NCBI GenBank assembly: GCA_030017395.1 | Contig: JASEIZ010000038.1 | Span: forward strand, 1 to 13,075 | Source: Desulfobacterales bacterium | GTDB lineage: Bacteria > Desulfobacterota > Desulfobacteria > Desulfobacterales > ETH-SRB1 | Length of the DNA: 13,075 nucleotides | Direction of reading: 5' to 3' | In this document: one piece after another, positions 6,970 to 12,978 of the stretch | Layout of the letters: each line of letters begins with the position of its first letter | Numbering within the stretch: position 1 is the stretch's first letter | Notes under the pieces: model-generated | Seen by the model: only the letters and a program-made list of their open reading frames with translations | Databases searched by the model: none | Told to the model about the DNA's origin: nothing | Made by a program: the position numbers and the translations under genes

Positions 6970-7187
6970 TTTTGGTTTCAGTTTGGTTTCAGGTTTTATG
7001 AGTCTTTTCCCAAAATGTGCATACTATCAGCTTTTACTTAAACTCAACCTTTAAATTTTATCAATCAAATTTCTCTGCAACAACATGCAGGCAAAACTGC
7101 TTGACCAGCCGGACAATTTTAGATAGTTTTACCTCAATTAAGCGAAACGCTCAATTGAGGTAAAATATTATTTAAAGGTGTGTCGAT
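6970..7187. promoter_or_regulatory. Divergent rlmN/thioesterase intergenic region
   Basis: This 218-bp AT-rich gap should contain promoters for both flanking genes. I could not assign a reliable -35/-10 pair. The word TTTGGTTTCAG is directly repeated at about 6972-6993, beside the rlmN start. The notable structure is the long palindrome at 7127-7165. I see no tRNA-like or other RNA gene. Confidence 0.4.
7127..7165. promoter_or_regulatory. 39-bp palindrome upstream of the thioesterase gene
   Basis: TTTTACCTCAATTAAGCG and CGCTCAATTGAGGTAAAA form 18-nt arms around an AAA loop, with one mismatched pair. The structure ends 22 bp before the thioesterase ATG and just before its AAAGGTG ribosome-binding site. 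It could be an operator for a dimeric regulator, an mRNA hairpin affecting translation, or a terminator-like structure, although no proper T-run follows on either strand. The palindrome is plain in the sequence; its role is not known. Confidence 0.6.
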
Positions 7188-7658
7188 ATGATTGATCCAG
7201 AGACAGATTTTGCTGCATTATCGCGGTTTTTGCAGAATGTGTATGAAGAGAAAATACCATTTAACAGAGTTTTGGGGTTAAAGATAATGGCTTTAGAAGA
7301 GGACAACGTCTGCATAAAACTGGAGATGAAAGAGGAATTTATTGGGAATTATAAATACGGGATGTTGCACGGCGGTGTTATTTCTTCGGTTTTAGATGTA
7401 ACAGGCGGGGCAATAGTATCAACAGGCGTGCTCAAGAAAATGGCCGGATCTCCGTTTGAGGATATAGCAAAAAGGATATTTAGAATCGGCACTGTTGATC
7501 TTAGAGTTGATTTTTTAAGGCCCGGTCAAGGGAATTATTTTTTGTCAACCGGTTCGATTATGCGCATGGGAAACAAGGTTGTCGTTACACGGACATCTCT
7601 CCGTAATGACGAGGAAGCGCTTATAGCGGTTGGTACGGGAACCTATATGTTAGGATGA
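7188..7658 (+). CDS. YigI/PaaI-like hotdog-fold acyl-CoA thioesterase
   Basis: This is a single hotdog-domain protein of 156 residues, the usual length for the YigI/PaaI group, which hydrolyses acyl-CoA thioesters in the cytoplasm. The key motif NYKYGMLHGGVISSVLDVTGG (about 54-74) contains the HGG signature and the following acidic residue on the central helix. TVDLRVDFLRPG (about 104-115) is the typical inner beta strand, and a second strand pair ends in GTGTYML. The length and the insert KKMAGSPFEDIAKRIFRIGT (about 84-103) fit YigI better than short PaaI proteins. AAAGGTG at about 7174-7180 is a reasonable ribosome-binding site. It lies upstream of skp but is separated by a 266-bp gap with a MITE-like element, so membership of the lipid A operon is doubtful. 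The exact substrate is unknown. Confidence 0.85.
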   Translation: MIDPETDFAALSRFLQNVYEEKIPFNRVLGLKIMALEEDNVCIKLEMKEEFIGNYKYGMLHGGVISSVLDVTGGAIVSTGVLKKMAGSPFEDIAKRIFRIGTVDLRVDFLRPGQGNYFLSTGSIMRMGNKVVVTRTSLRNDEEALIAVGTGTYMLG

Positions 7659-7733
7659 AATATAAACAGAACGCATGAAAAACCTTTTAAGCTCATAGTT
7701 TTTCAAAAAACCGGGAAAACCGGTGCTATCAAA

Positions 7734-7895
7734 TTTGATGAACTCGTAAAAAGTCCCGAAATCGTCATGCCGGACTTGATAAGCCTGCCCCGTACTTGAT
7801 ACGGGGGCATCCAGAACGCATTGAATTTACTGGATTCCGGCTTTCGCCGGAATGACGTAAAACGGTATTTTTTGACTTTTTACGAAGCCATCAAA
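7734..7895. mobile_element. MITE-like element with nested inverted repeats
   Basis: The outer ends are near-perfect 22-nt inverted repeats: TTTGATGnnnTCGTAAAAAG plus TC at 7734-7755, and the complement at 7874-7895, differing only at the three central positions. Inside lies a second inverted pair, CGTCATGCCGG (7763-7773) and CCGGAATGACG (7847-7857). Inside that are small hairpins: CCCCGTACTTGATACGGGGG, and GATTCCGG-CTTTCG-CCGGAAT. The element is 162 bp and has no open frame of note. No clear target-site duplication was found. The CGTCATTCCGG core is a familiar dispersed repeat in proteobacterial genomes. It ends 29 bp before the skp ATG. Confidence 0.65.
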
Positions 7896-7924
7896 ATTAG
7901 AGCAAAGCGTCAAAGGGGGATGAA

Positions 7925-8455
7925 ATGAGAATAAGGAAAATCGTTTTTATGGCAATAAGTTTTATATTTTTTTCTGCTGGGTATTCATACAGCGCGGATA
8001 TCGCCAAAATAGGGATAATCGATTTCCAGAGAATTCTTGAAACCTCAAGTGCCGGCAAGTTGTCGCAGTCTGAAATCGATAAAAAGGTTAAAAAGATGGA
8101 GGCCGAACTTAAGGAAAAAGGCGCTGCGATACAAGAACTACAAAAGAAACTTGAGCGTGACGCACTGGTTATGAGCAAGGAGATGCGTGAAGAAAAAGGG
8201 CGGGAAGTCAGAATAAAAATAAACGATTTTAAGGCTCTTAACAAAACATATTCAGACGAGTTAAGGGAGCTTGAAAGCAGACTTGTTATGCGCATAAAAA
8301 ACGATGTTTTGGATATTATTAAAAATATTGGGAAAAAGGAAGGCTATCTTTTAATAATTGAAAAATCCAGTGTTCTGTACTATCCGAATGCAATAGATTT
8401 AACAGACAAATTAATTCAGACGTACAACAAAGAGGAAGCCGACAAGAAAAAGTAA
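7925..8455 (+). CDS. skp: Skp/OmpH-family periplasmic chaperone
   Basis: Skp binds unfolded outer-membrane proteins in the periplasm and delivers them toward the BAM machinery. The 176-residue product starts with a Sec signal peptide (MRIRK, then a hydrophobic core to about residue 20, cleavage around 21-24). Then comes the family opening strand AKIGIIDFQRILETSSAGK (about 27-45). Next are a long Lys/Glu-rich coiled-coil hairpin (about 46-130), which forms the trimeric tentacles, and the closing segment GKKEGYLLIIEKSSVLYYP (about 138-156). AAAGGGGG about 6 nt before the ATG is a strong ribosome-binding site. Position immediately before lpxD is the classic arrangement, but the expected upstream bamA is absent; a MITE-like element and a thioesterase gene lie there instead. 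Confidence 0.93.
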   Translation: MRIRKIVFMAISFIFFSAGYSYSADIAKIGIIDFQRILETSSAGKLSQSEIDKKVKKMEAELKEKGAAIQELQKKLERDALVMSKEMREEKGREVRIKINDFKALNKTYSDELRELESRLVMRIKNDVLDIIKNIGKKEGYLLIIEKSSVLYYPNAIDLTDKLIQTYNKEEADKKK

Positions 8456-8515
8456 GTGTTAGGTGTCAAGTGTTAGGTGTTAAGGGTTCAGGGGGCAGAA
8501 GGCAGAAGTCAGATG
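8454..8515 (+). repeat. Short tandem words after skp
   Basis: The 14-mer AAGTGTTAGGTGTC (8454-8467) is followed by AAGTGTTAGGTGTT (8468-8481), then a degenerate AAGGGTTCAGGG, then GGCAGAAGGCAGAAGTCAGA. The first unit overlaps the skp stop codon. It is low-complexity and non-coding. Confidence 0.65.
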
Positions 8516-8541
8516 CAACCAGCTGAATCAAGGAGTTCTTT

Positions 8542-8674
8542 ATAATTTCGTAACCGTTTACGGCTTAAAACTTGAAATTGGAAAGTAGAAATTTGGGAGA
8601 AATGAAACGAGTTTGTCCAAATTTTCAATTTCTATTTTCTAATTTCAACATTCCGTGAACGCTTACATAATTTC
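8542..8674. mobile_element. 117-bp MITE flanked by 8-bp direct repeats
   Basis: The body (8550-8666) starts GTAACCGTTTACGG and ends CCGTGAACGCTTAC, which are inverted repeats at 12 of 14 positions. Exactly outside both ends is the identical octamer ATAATTTC (8542-8549 and 8667-8674), as expected of a target-site duplication. Inside, 8572-8596 and 8617-8648 form a second, imperfect inverted repeat (TTGAAATTGGAAAGTAGAAA against TTTCTATTTTCTAATTTCAA), so the whole body can fold as one long hairpin. There is no coding capacity, so it would depend on a transposase elsewhere. It lies between skp and lpxD. Confidence 0.7.
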
Positions 8675-8710
8675 TTCGTGTTCTTCGTGGTGAAGAAAAC
8701 AATCTCCAAC

Positions 8711-8724
8711 AAGGATATATATTG
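8711..8724 (+). promoter_or_regulatory. lpxD ribosome-binding site that favours a TTG start
   Basis: AAGGA at 8711-8715 is 6 nt before TTG (8722) but 12 nt before the in-frame ATG (8728). The spacing favours TTG, which adds only two residues (Met-Arg). The ATG cannot be excluded. Confidence 0.55.
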
Positions 8725-9777
8725 CGTATGGAAATATTGCTTTCCAAGATAGGAGAAATTGTCGAAGGCAAGCTGTCCGGCGGGCATAATAAAATTATTT
8801 GTGGAGCAGCTCCTTTTGATATGGCCACTCAGGATGATATTACTTTTGCTGACAGCTCAAAATTTTTAAAAAAGATAGATAAGACCGATGCCGGAGCTGT
8901 TATTGTTCCTAAAGATTTTGCAGAGTCTTCAAAAACAACAGTTATGGTGGAAAATCCAAGAGTTGCCTTTTCAAAGGTTCTAACACTTTTTTATCCGCAT
9001 GAAAAACCGGTATATTTAAACAGTTCCGCCGGAATATCTTCAAATGCCTATACCGGAAAAAATTTCCTGTATGGCAAGGATATTTCTATCGCCCCTTTTG
9101 TTGTGATTCAAAACAATGTTACAATCGGCGATCGTGTAGTTATTCATCCAAATACAGTAATCGGGGATAATGTTGTGATCGGAGATGATGTGGAGATTTA
9201 TCCTAATGTAACTATCCTTGAGCGCTGCAGAATAGGAAACAGGGTAATAATTCATGCGGGTACGGTTATAGGAAGTGATGGTTTTGGTTTTGCCCCTGAC
9301 GGAGAAAGCTATTTTAAAATTCCACAGACAGGCATTGTCCAAATAGATGATGATGTGGAAATTGGCGCCAACAACACAATAGACAGGGCTACTTTTGGGA
9401 AAACCAGGATTTGCAGAGGAGTTAAGGTAGACAACCTGGTTCATATCGCCCATAATGTTACGGTTGGCGAAGATAGCATAATTGTAGCGCAGGTCGGGAT
9501 TTCCGGAAGCGTAACAATCGGCAGGCACGCTGTATTAGCCGGGCAGGCGGGAATTGCGGGACATATTACCCTGGGGGATAATGTGACGATTGGGCCGCAG
9601 GCCGGAGTTGCCGCATCTGTACAGAGCGATCAGGTTATGTCGGGCACGCCGGAGATGCCGCACAAATTATGGCTCAGGGTGCAAAGACTTATATACAGGC
9701 TTCCCGAGCTTAAAAAGAAGCTTTCTGAAATAGAAAAAAGATTAAATAGGATTGAGCAGGACACCTTAATTCTTTAA
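8722..9777 (+). CDS. lpxD: UDP-3-O-(3-hydroxyacyl)glucosamine N-acyltransferase
   Basis: LpxD performs the third step of lipid A synthesis, transferring a 3-hydroxyacyl chain from ACP to the 2-amino group of UDP-3-O-acyl-glucosamine at the cytoplasmic side of the inner membrane. The 351 residues have the family layout. The N-terminal uridine-binding domain is about 1-105, with ITFADSSKFLKK near 40-51. A left-handed beta-helix of hexapeptide repeats (IGDNVVIGDDVEIYPNVTI and similar) covers about 110-300. A C-terminal helix with Leu/Glu/Lys heptads is at about 325-348. The catalytic histidine is His244 in VHIAHNVTVGE, and His281 (IAGHITLGD) matches a second conserved one. GSDGFGFAPDG (184-194) is diagnostic. 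The gene runs straight into fabZ, 20 bp away, so the two should be co-transcribed. Confidence 0.96.
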   Translation: MRMEILLSKIGEIVEGKLSGGHNKIICGAAPFDMATQDDITFADSSKFLKKIDKTDAGAVIVPKDFAESSKTTVMVENPRVAFSKVLTLFYPHEKPVYLNSSAGISSNAYTGKNFLYGKDISIAPFVVIQNNVTIGDRVVIHPNTVIGDNVVIGDDVEIYPNVTILERCRIGNRVIIHAGTVIGSDGFGFAPDGESYFKIPQTGIVQIDDDVEIGANNTIDRATFGKTRICRGVKVDNLVHIAHNVTVGEDSIIVAQVGISGSVTIGRHAVLAGQAGIAGHITLGDNVTIGPQAGVAASVQSDQVMSGTPEMPHKLWLRVQRLIYRLPELKKKLSEIEKRLNRIEQDTLIL

Positions 9778-9780
9778 TTT

Positions 9781-9808
9781 AAAAGGAGGTATGAATCTTG
9801 ACTTATGA
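9781..9808 (+). promoter_or_regulatory. fabZ ribosome-binding site with overlapping mini-ORF
   Basis: A near-perfect Shine-Dalgarno, AAAAGGAGGT (9781-9790), is 8 nt (from GGAGG) before TTG at 9798, the fabZ start. An ATG at 9791 is only 1 nt from GGAGG and opens a five-codon frame ending at TGA 9806-9808, overlapping the fabZ start in another frame. The spacing makes TTG the real start. Confidence 0.6.
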
Positions 9809-10238
9809 TATTCAGAAAATAATGGACCTTTTACCTCACAGGTACCCTTTTATTCTTGTAGATCGAGTAATTCAACTAATACCCGGCGAAAAGATTGTTG
9901 CGCTGAAAAATGTTACAATAAACGAACCTTTTTTTCAGGGTCATTTCCCCGGAAACCCGATTATGCCAGGCGTATTGATCCTGGAAGCCATGGGACAGGC
10001 CGGCGGCTTGCTTGCCTATTCTTTTCTCCCCGAGGAAAAGCAGGGAGGAATCATATACTTTATGGGGATGGATAAAGTAAAATTCAGAAAGCCTGTTATG
10101 CCTGGCGATCAACTTATTCTTGAAGCGCGTATTCTCAAACAGAGATTAAAAGCGATCAAGATGTCAGCAACAGCAACAGTTGATAAAAAGATTGTGGCTG
10201 AAGCTGAGCTTATGGCTACTTTTGGAGATAAATTATGA
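9798..10238 (+). CDS. fabZ: 3-hydroxyacyl-ACP dehydratase FabZ
   Basis: FabZ dehydrates 3-hydroxyacyl-ACP to trans-2-enoyl-ACP in cytoplasmic fatty acid elongation. It competes with LpxA and LpxD for the same 3-hydroxyacyl-ACP, which explains its place in the lipid A cluster. The 146 residues are of normal length. The hotdog signature LLPHRYPFILVDRV is at 11-24. The catalytic motif GHFPGNPIMPGVLILEAMGQ (48-67) has His49 and Glu63, the expected dyad. FRKPVMPGDQL (96-106) is the second conserved block. The start is TTG, set by a strong ribosome-binding site 8 nt upstream. The TGA stop overlaps the lpxA ATG by 4 bp (ATGA), suggesting translational coupling. Confidence 0.97.
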   Translation: MTYDIQKIMDLLPHRYPFILVDRVIQLIPGEKIVALKNVTINEPFFQGHFPGNPIMPGVLILEAMGQAGGLLAYSFLPEEKQGGIIYFMGMDKVKFRKPVMPGDQLILEARILKQRLKAIKMSATATVDKKIVAEAELMATFGDKL

Positions 10239-11005
10239 TACATTCGACGGCAATTATTGATTCCAAAGCAGAGATAGATTCAAATGTAGAAATCGGGCCT
10301 TACTCGATTGTCAGGGAGAATGTTTTTATAGGTTCTGGAACCGTTATAGGCCCGCATGTTGTTGTTGACTCCTATGTTACTATAGGCGCTGATTGCAATA
10401 TATTTCAATATGCCGCCATAGGCGCTCCCCCACAGTCTTTGAAATTCGAGGGCGGGGAAACCTATGTTAAAATAGGACGCGGCACTATTGTGCGTGAGTT
10501 TGCCACAATCCACAGGGGGACTGAATTCGGTGGCGGGGTGACAGAAGTTGGGGAAGAAAACCTTTTGATGGCTTATACCCATATAGCACATGACTGCAAA
10601 ACCGGCAGGAGGGTTGTTTTGTCAAACAACGCGACACTTGCCGGGCATATAACAATAGGAGATAATGCAACTATCGGTGGACTTGTAGCAATTCATCAGT
10701 TTGTAAGGGTAGGCGATTATGCATTTATTGGAGGTAAATCTGCGGTTGTAAAGGATGTTCCTCCTTATGTTATAGCTTCAGGAGACAGGGCAACGCTGCA
10801 CGGATTAAACAGCGTGGGATTAAAGCGGCATGGTTTTCCTAAGAATACATTGTCAGCATTAAAAAAAACCTACAGGATTATTTTCCGAATCGGGCTTACC
10901 ATGAATGAAGCTATAGAAAGGGTGCGAGCAGAGGTGGAGCAGATTCCTGAAGTTCTCGGTTTTATTGATTTCATAAAATCATCCCAGAGAGGAATTACGA
11001 GGTAG
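10235..11005 (+). CDS. lpxA: Acyl-ACP--UDP-N-acetylglucosamine O-acyltransferase
   Basis: LpxA starts lipid A synthesis by moving a 3-hydroxyacyl chain from ACP to the 3-position of UDP-GlcNAc, or to a 3-amino analogue in some species. The 256 residues comprise a hexapeptide-repeat beta-helix (about 1-185) and a C-terminal helical domain. The catalytic His119 lies in THIAHDCKTG. His138 (LAGHITIG) and His154 (AIHQFVRVG) match the other conserved histidines. NSVGLKRHGF (192-201) is the nucleotide-binding loop. Gly167 aligns with Gly173 of E. coli LpxA, the acyl-length ruler position; Gly there allows a long chain of about C14. The ATG overlaps the fabZ stop. lpxI follows after 14 bp. Confidence 0.97.
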   Translation: MIHSTAIIDSKAEIDSNVEIGPYSIVRENVFIGSGTVIGPHVVVDSYVTIGADCNIFQYAAIGAPPQSLKFEGGETYVKIGRGTIVREFATIHRGTEFGGGVTEVGEENLLMAYTHIAHDCKTGRRVVLSNNATLAGHITIGDNATIGGLVAIHQFVRVGDYAFIGGKSAVVKDVPPYVIASGDRATLHGLNSVGLKRHGFPKNTLSALKKTYRIIFRIGLTMNEAIERVRAEVEQIPEVLGFIDFIKSSQRGITR

Positions 11006-11019
11006 TAGTCGGCTAAATC

Positions 11020-11835
11020 ATGCGAATAGGGCTAATTGCAGGGAGCGGTCAGTTCCCTATTATTTTTTCTAAGGCGGCAAAATCAAAAGGATTTGCCGTT
11101 TATGCAGCAGCTTATCTAAATGAAACAGATCCTGCTCTTAAAGAGCATGTTGAATCTATAGAGTGGATGCATATAGGACAGATCAAACGGCTAATAATGT
11201 TTTTTAAAAAAAATAATATTAGCAAAGCCGTTATGATGGGCGCCATAAAAAAAACAAAAATGTTTTCCGATGTAAGGCCCGATATGAAAGCGCTTACTTT
11301 GATCGCGAAGATGAAACACACTCATGACAATCTAATTTTAAGTGGCTTCGCAGAGATCCTTGAAAAAGAGGGGATTAATATACAGGCTTCAACATTTTTA
11401 CTTCCCGATATTTTGGCACAAAAGGGCTGTTGGACCAAACGAAAGCCAACCAGATCAGAAAAAGCCGACATCAGACTGGGCTGGAATCTTGCCAAGGAAA
11501 TCGGACGTCTTGATATAGGCCAATGCGTGGTGGTCGGTGGCGGATCGGTTCTTGCTGTCGAGGCTATTGATGGAACAGATGCCACAATAAAAAGAGGTGG
11601 AAAACTGGCCAGAGGAATTGCCGTTGTTGTTAAAGTATGCAAGCCGAATCAGGATATAAGGTTTGATGTTCCTGCTGTGGGAGCTCAAACAATAAAGACC
11701 ATGCATGAGGCAGGAGCCGGAGCGCTGATCATTGAAGCAGACAAGGCTATTGTTTTTGACAGGCAGGAAATGATTGATCTTGCGAATAAACACGGCATTT
11801 CAATCATTGCGTTAGATGATGCGGACGGCATTTAA
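11020..11835 (+). CDS. lpxI: UDP-2,3-diacylglucosamine diphosphatase, LpxI type
   Basis: LpxI (DUF1009) hydrolyses UDP-2,3-diacylglucosamine to lipid X and UMP, replacing the unrelated LpxH in many alpha- and deltaproteobacteria. The 271 residues match the family. The N-terminal domain opens MRIGLIAGSGQFPIIF and contains KAVMMGAIKKTKMF (69-82) and HTHDNLIL (100-107). The C-terminal domain contains VVVGGGSVLAVEAIDGTDATIKRGG (170-194), FDVPAVGAQTI (215-225), AGAGALIIEA (231-240) and a closing strand. Asp216 in FDVP is a good candidate for the catalytic Asp identified in Caulobacter LpxI. The ribosome-binding site is poor: GAGG lies 17 nt before the ATG. Translation may depend on the preceding lpxA. 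No lpxH was seen in the window. Confidence 0.96.
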   Translation: MRIGLIAGSGQFPIIFSKAAKSKGFAVYAAAYLNETDPALKEHVESIEWMHIGQIKRLIMFFKKNNISKAVMMGAIKKTKMFSDVRPDMKALTLIAKMKHTHDNLILSGFAEILEKEGINIQASTFLLPDILAQKGCWTKRKPTRSEKADIRLGWNLAKEIGRLDIGQCVVVGGGSVLAVEAIDGTDATIKRGGKLARGIAVVVKVCKPNQDIRFDVPAVGAQTIKTMHEAGAGALIIEADKAIVFDRQEMIDLANKHGISIIALDDADGI

Positions 11836-11853
11836 CTACAGGAAAAATTAATT

Positions 11854-12000
11854 TCGCCACGGAACACACAGAGACCACAGAGAAAAAGCTTTTTTATATA
11901 AAATCTCAGTGACAAAATTAAAGCTCCCCACCGCAAAAAGCGGGGAATGCGCTCGCTTTTGCGTTTCAAAGGCATCGCTCTGTGAACTCTGTGGTAAAAA
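11854..12000. repeat. Composite palindromic repeat between lpxI and the oxidoreductase gene
   Basis: CGCCACGGAACACACAGAGACCACAGAGAA on the left and GCTCTGTGAACTCTGTGGTAAAA on the right (about 11975-11998) are inverted copies built from CACAGAG units. They enclose AAGCTCCCCACCGCAAAAAG, CGGGGAATGCGCTCGCT and TTTCAAAGG (11922-11973), the simple form of the block at 2975-3155. The right arm ends shortly before the oxidoreductase ATG. No coding potential is seen. Confidence 0.6.
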
Positions 12001-12018
12001 TTTTTTGAAAGATCTAAA

Positions 12019-12978
12019 ATGAATAAAAAACTAAAAGTTGGAGTTATAGGCGCCGGCTATCTTGGGAAATTTCATGCTGAAAAATATGCGCGCATGGACA
12101 ATGTTGATCTCGTTGGGATCGTTGATAGAAACAGATCATTAGCCGAGAATGTCGCAGGGAAACATAATACCAAGGCATATATTGACCACAAAGAGCTTTT
12201 GGGGAAGGTTGACGCTGTAAGCATAGTTGTTTCAACGCCTGCTCACTTTGCTGTAAGCAAGGATTTTTTGGAAAACGATGTTGATCTTCTCATTGAAAAA
12301 CCAATGACCGTGACTCTTGAAGAGGCTGATGAACTTATCAGTATAGCCGAATCCAGAGGGCTTATTATCCAGGTGGGGCACCTTGAACGTTTTAATCCGG
12401 CGGTCGTTGCTTTACGGGATATTGTTAAAAATCCGATGTTTATAGAATCGCACAGGTTAAGCGTTTATCATAGTCGTGGAACCGATGTCAGCGTTGTGCT
12501 TGACCTTATGATACACGATATAGACATTATGCTTAACTTTGTCAGATCCGATATAAAGGCTATTCATGCCGCAGGCATACCCGTAATATCAGAGCATGTT
12601 GATATTGCTAATGCGCGTCTTGAATTTGAAAGCGGATGCATTGCCAATGTTACGGCAAGTAGAATTTCGATCAAGAAAGAAAGGAAGGTCAGGCTGTTCC
12701 AAAAGGATGCATATGTTTCCGTGGATTTTGCTGATTGCAAAATAACTGTTATTAATAAGACCGGCCAGGATGGAATCGGCCTGATTCCTGGCATGGGTAT
12801 TAAGCAGCTTTCTTTTACAAACACAGATGCCCTGGAAGATGAACTGGTTTCCTTTGTAAAAGCGGTAAAAAGACGTGAAGTTCCTGAAGTAACAGGGCAG
12901 ATGGGACGTAATGCCTTAAAAATCGCTTTAAGTATTATGGAACAAATCAATATAACCGGTGGCCGTCTTTTAACGTAA
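12019..12978 (+). CDS. Gfo/Idh/MocA-family NAD(P)-dependent sugar oxidoreductase
   Basis: The 319-residue product has the Gfo/Idh/MocA layout. A Rossmann NAD(P)-binding domain opens KVGVIGAGYLGKFHAEKY with GAGYLG at 11-16. LIEKPMT (91-97) carries the conserved Glu-Lys-Pro with catalytic Lys94. VGHLERFNP (119-127) follows, then the substrate domain with DLMIHDIDI (162-170), whose His166 and Asp167 fit the usual catalytic position. Such genes are often found just before lpxB. One characterised lipid A role is GnnA, which oxidises UDP-GlcNAc to its 3-keto form before GnnB transaminates it, giving amide-linked lipid A. No GnnB is in the window, so that role is a hypothesis and I give no symbol. 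The ribosome-binding site (GAAAGA) is weak. A composite repeat separates the gene from lpxI. Confidence 0.88.
   Translation: MNKKLKVGVIGAGYLGKFHAEKYARMDNVDLVGIVDRNRSLAENVAGKHNTKAYIDHKELLGKVDAVSIVVSTPAHFAVSKDFLENDVDLLIEKPMTVTLEEADELISIAESRGLIIQVGHLERFNPAVVALRDIVKNPMFIESHRLSVYHSRGTDVSVVLDLMIHDIDIMLNFVRSDIKAIHAAGIPVISEHVDIANARLEFESGCIANVTASRISIKKERKVRLFQKDAYVSVDFADCKITVINKTGQDGIGLIPGMGIKQLSFTNTDALEDELVSFVKAVKRREVPEVTGQMGRNALKIALSIMEQINITGGRLLT

Noticed and set aside
7710..7724. ACCGG-GAAAA-CCGGT hairpin as a terminator of the thioesterase gene
   Set aside because: On the plus strand no T-run follows. The T-run exists only on the minus strand, where no gene ends.
8454..8696. CRISPR array or tRNA cluster in the skp-lpxD gap
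   Set aside because: Repeats are short, irregular and lack uniform spacers; no cloverleaf could be drawn. A MITE plus short tandem words explains the gap.
9040..9528. Minus-strand frame of 162 codons opposite lpxD
   Set aside because: It is an antisense shadow of hexapeptide-repeat codons; its regular look simply mirrors LpxD's repeats.
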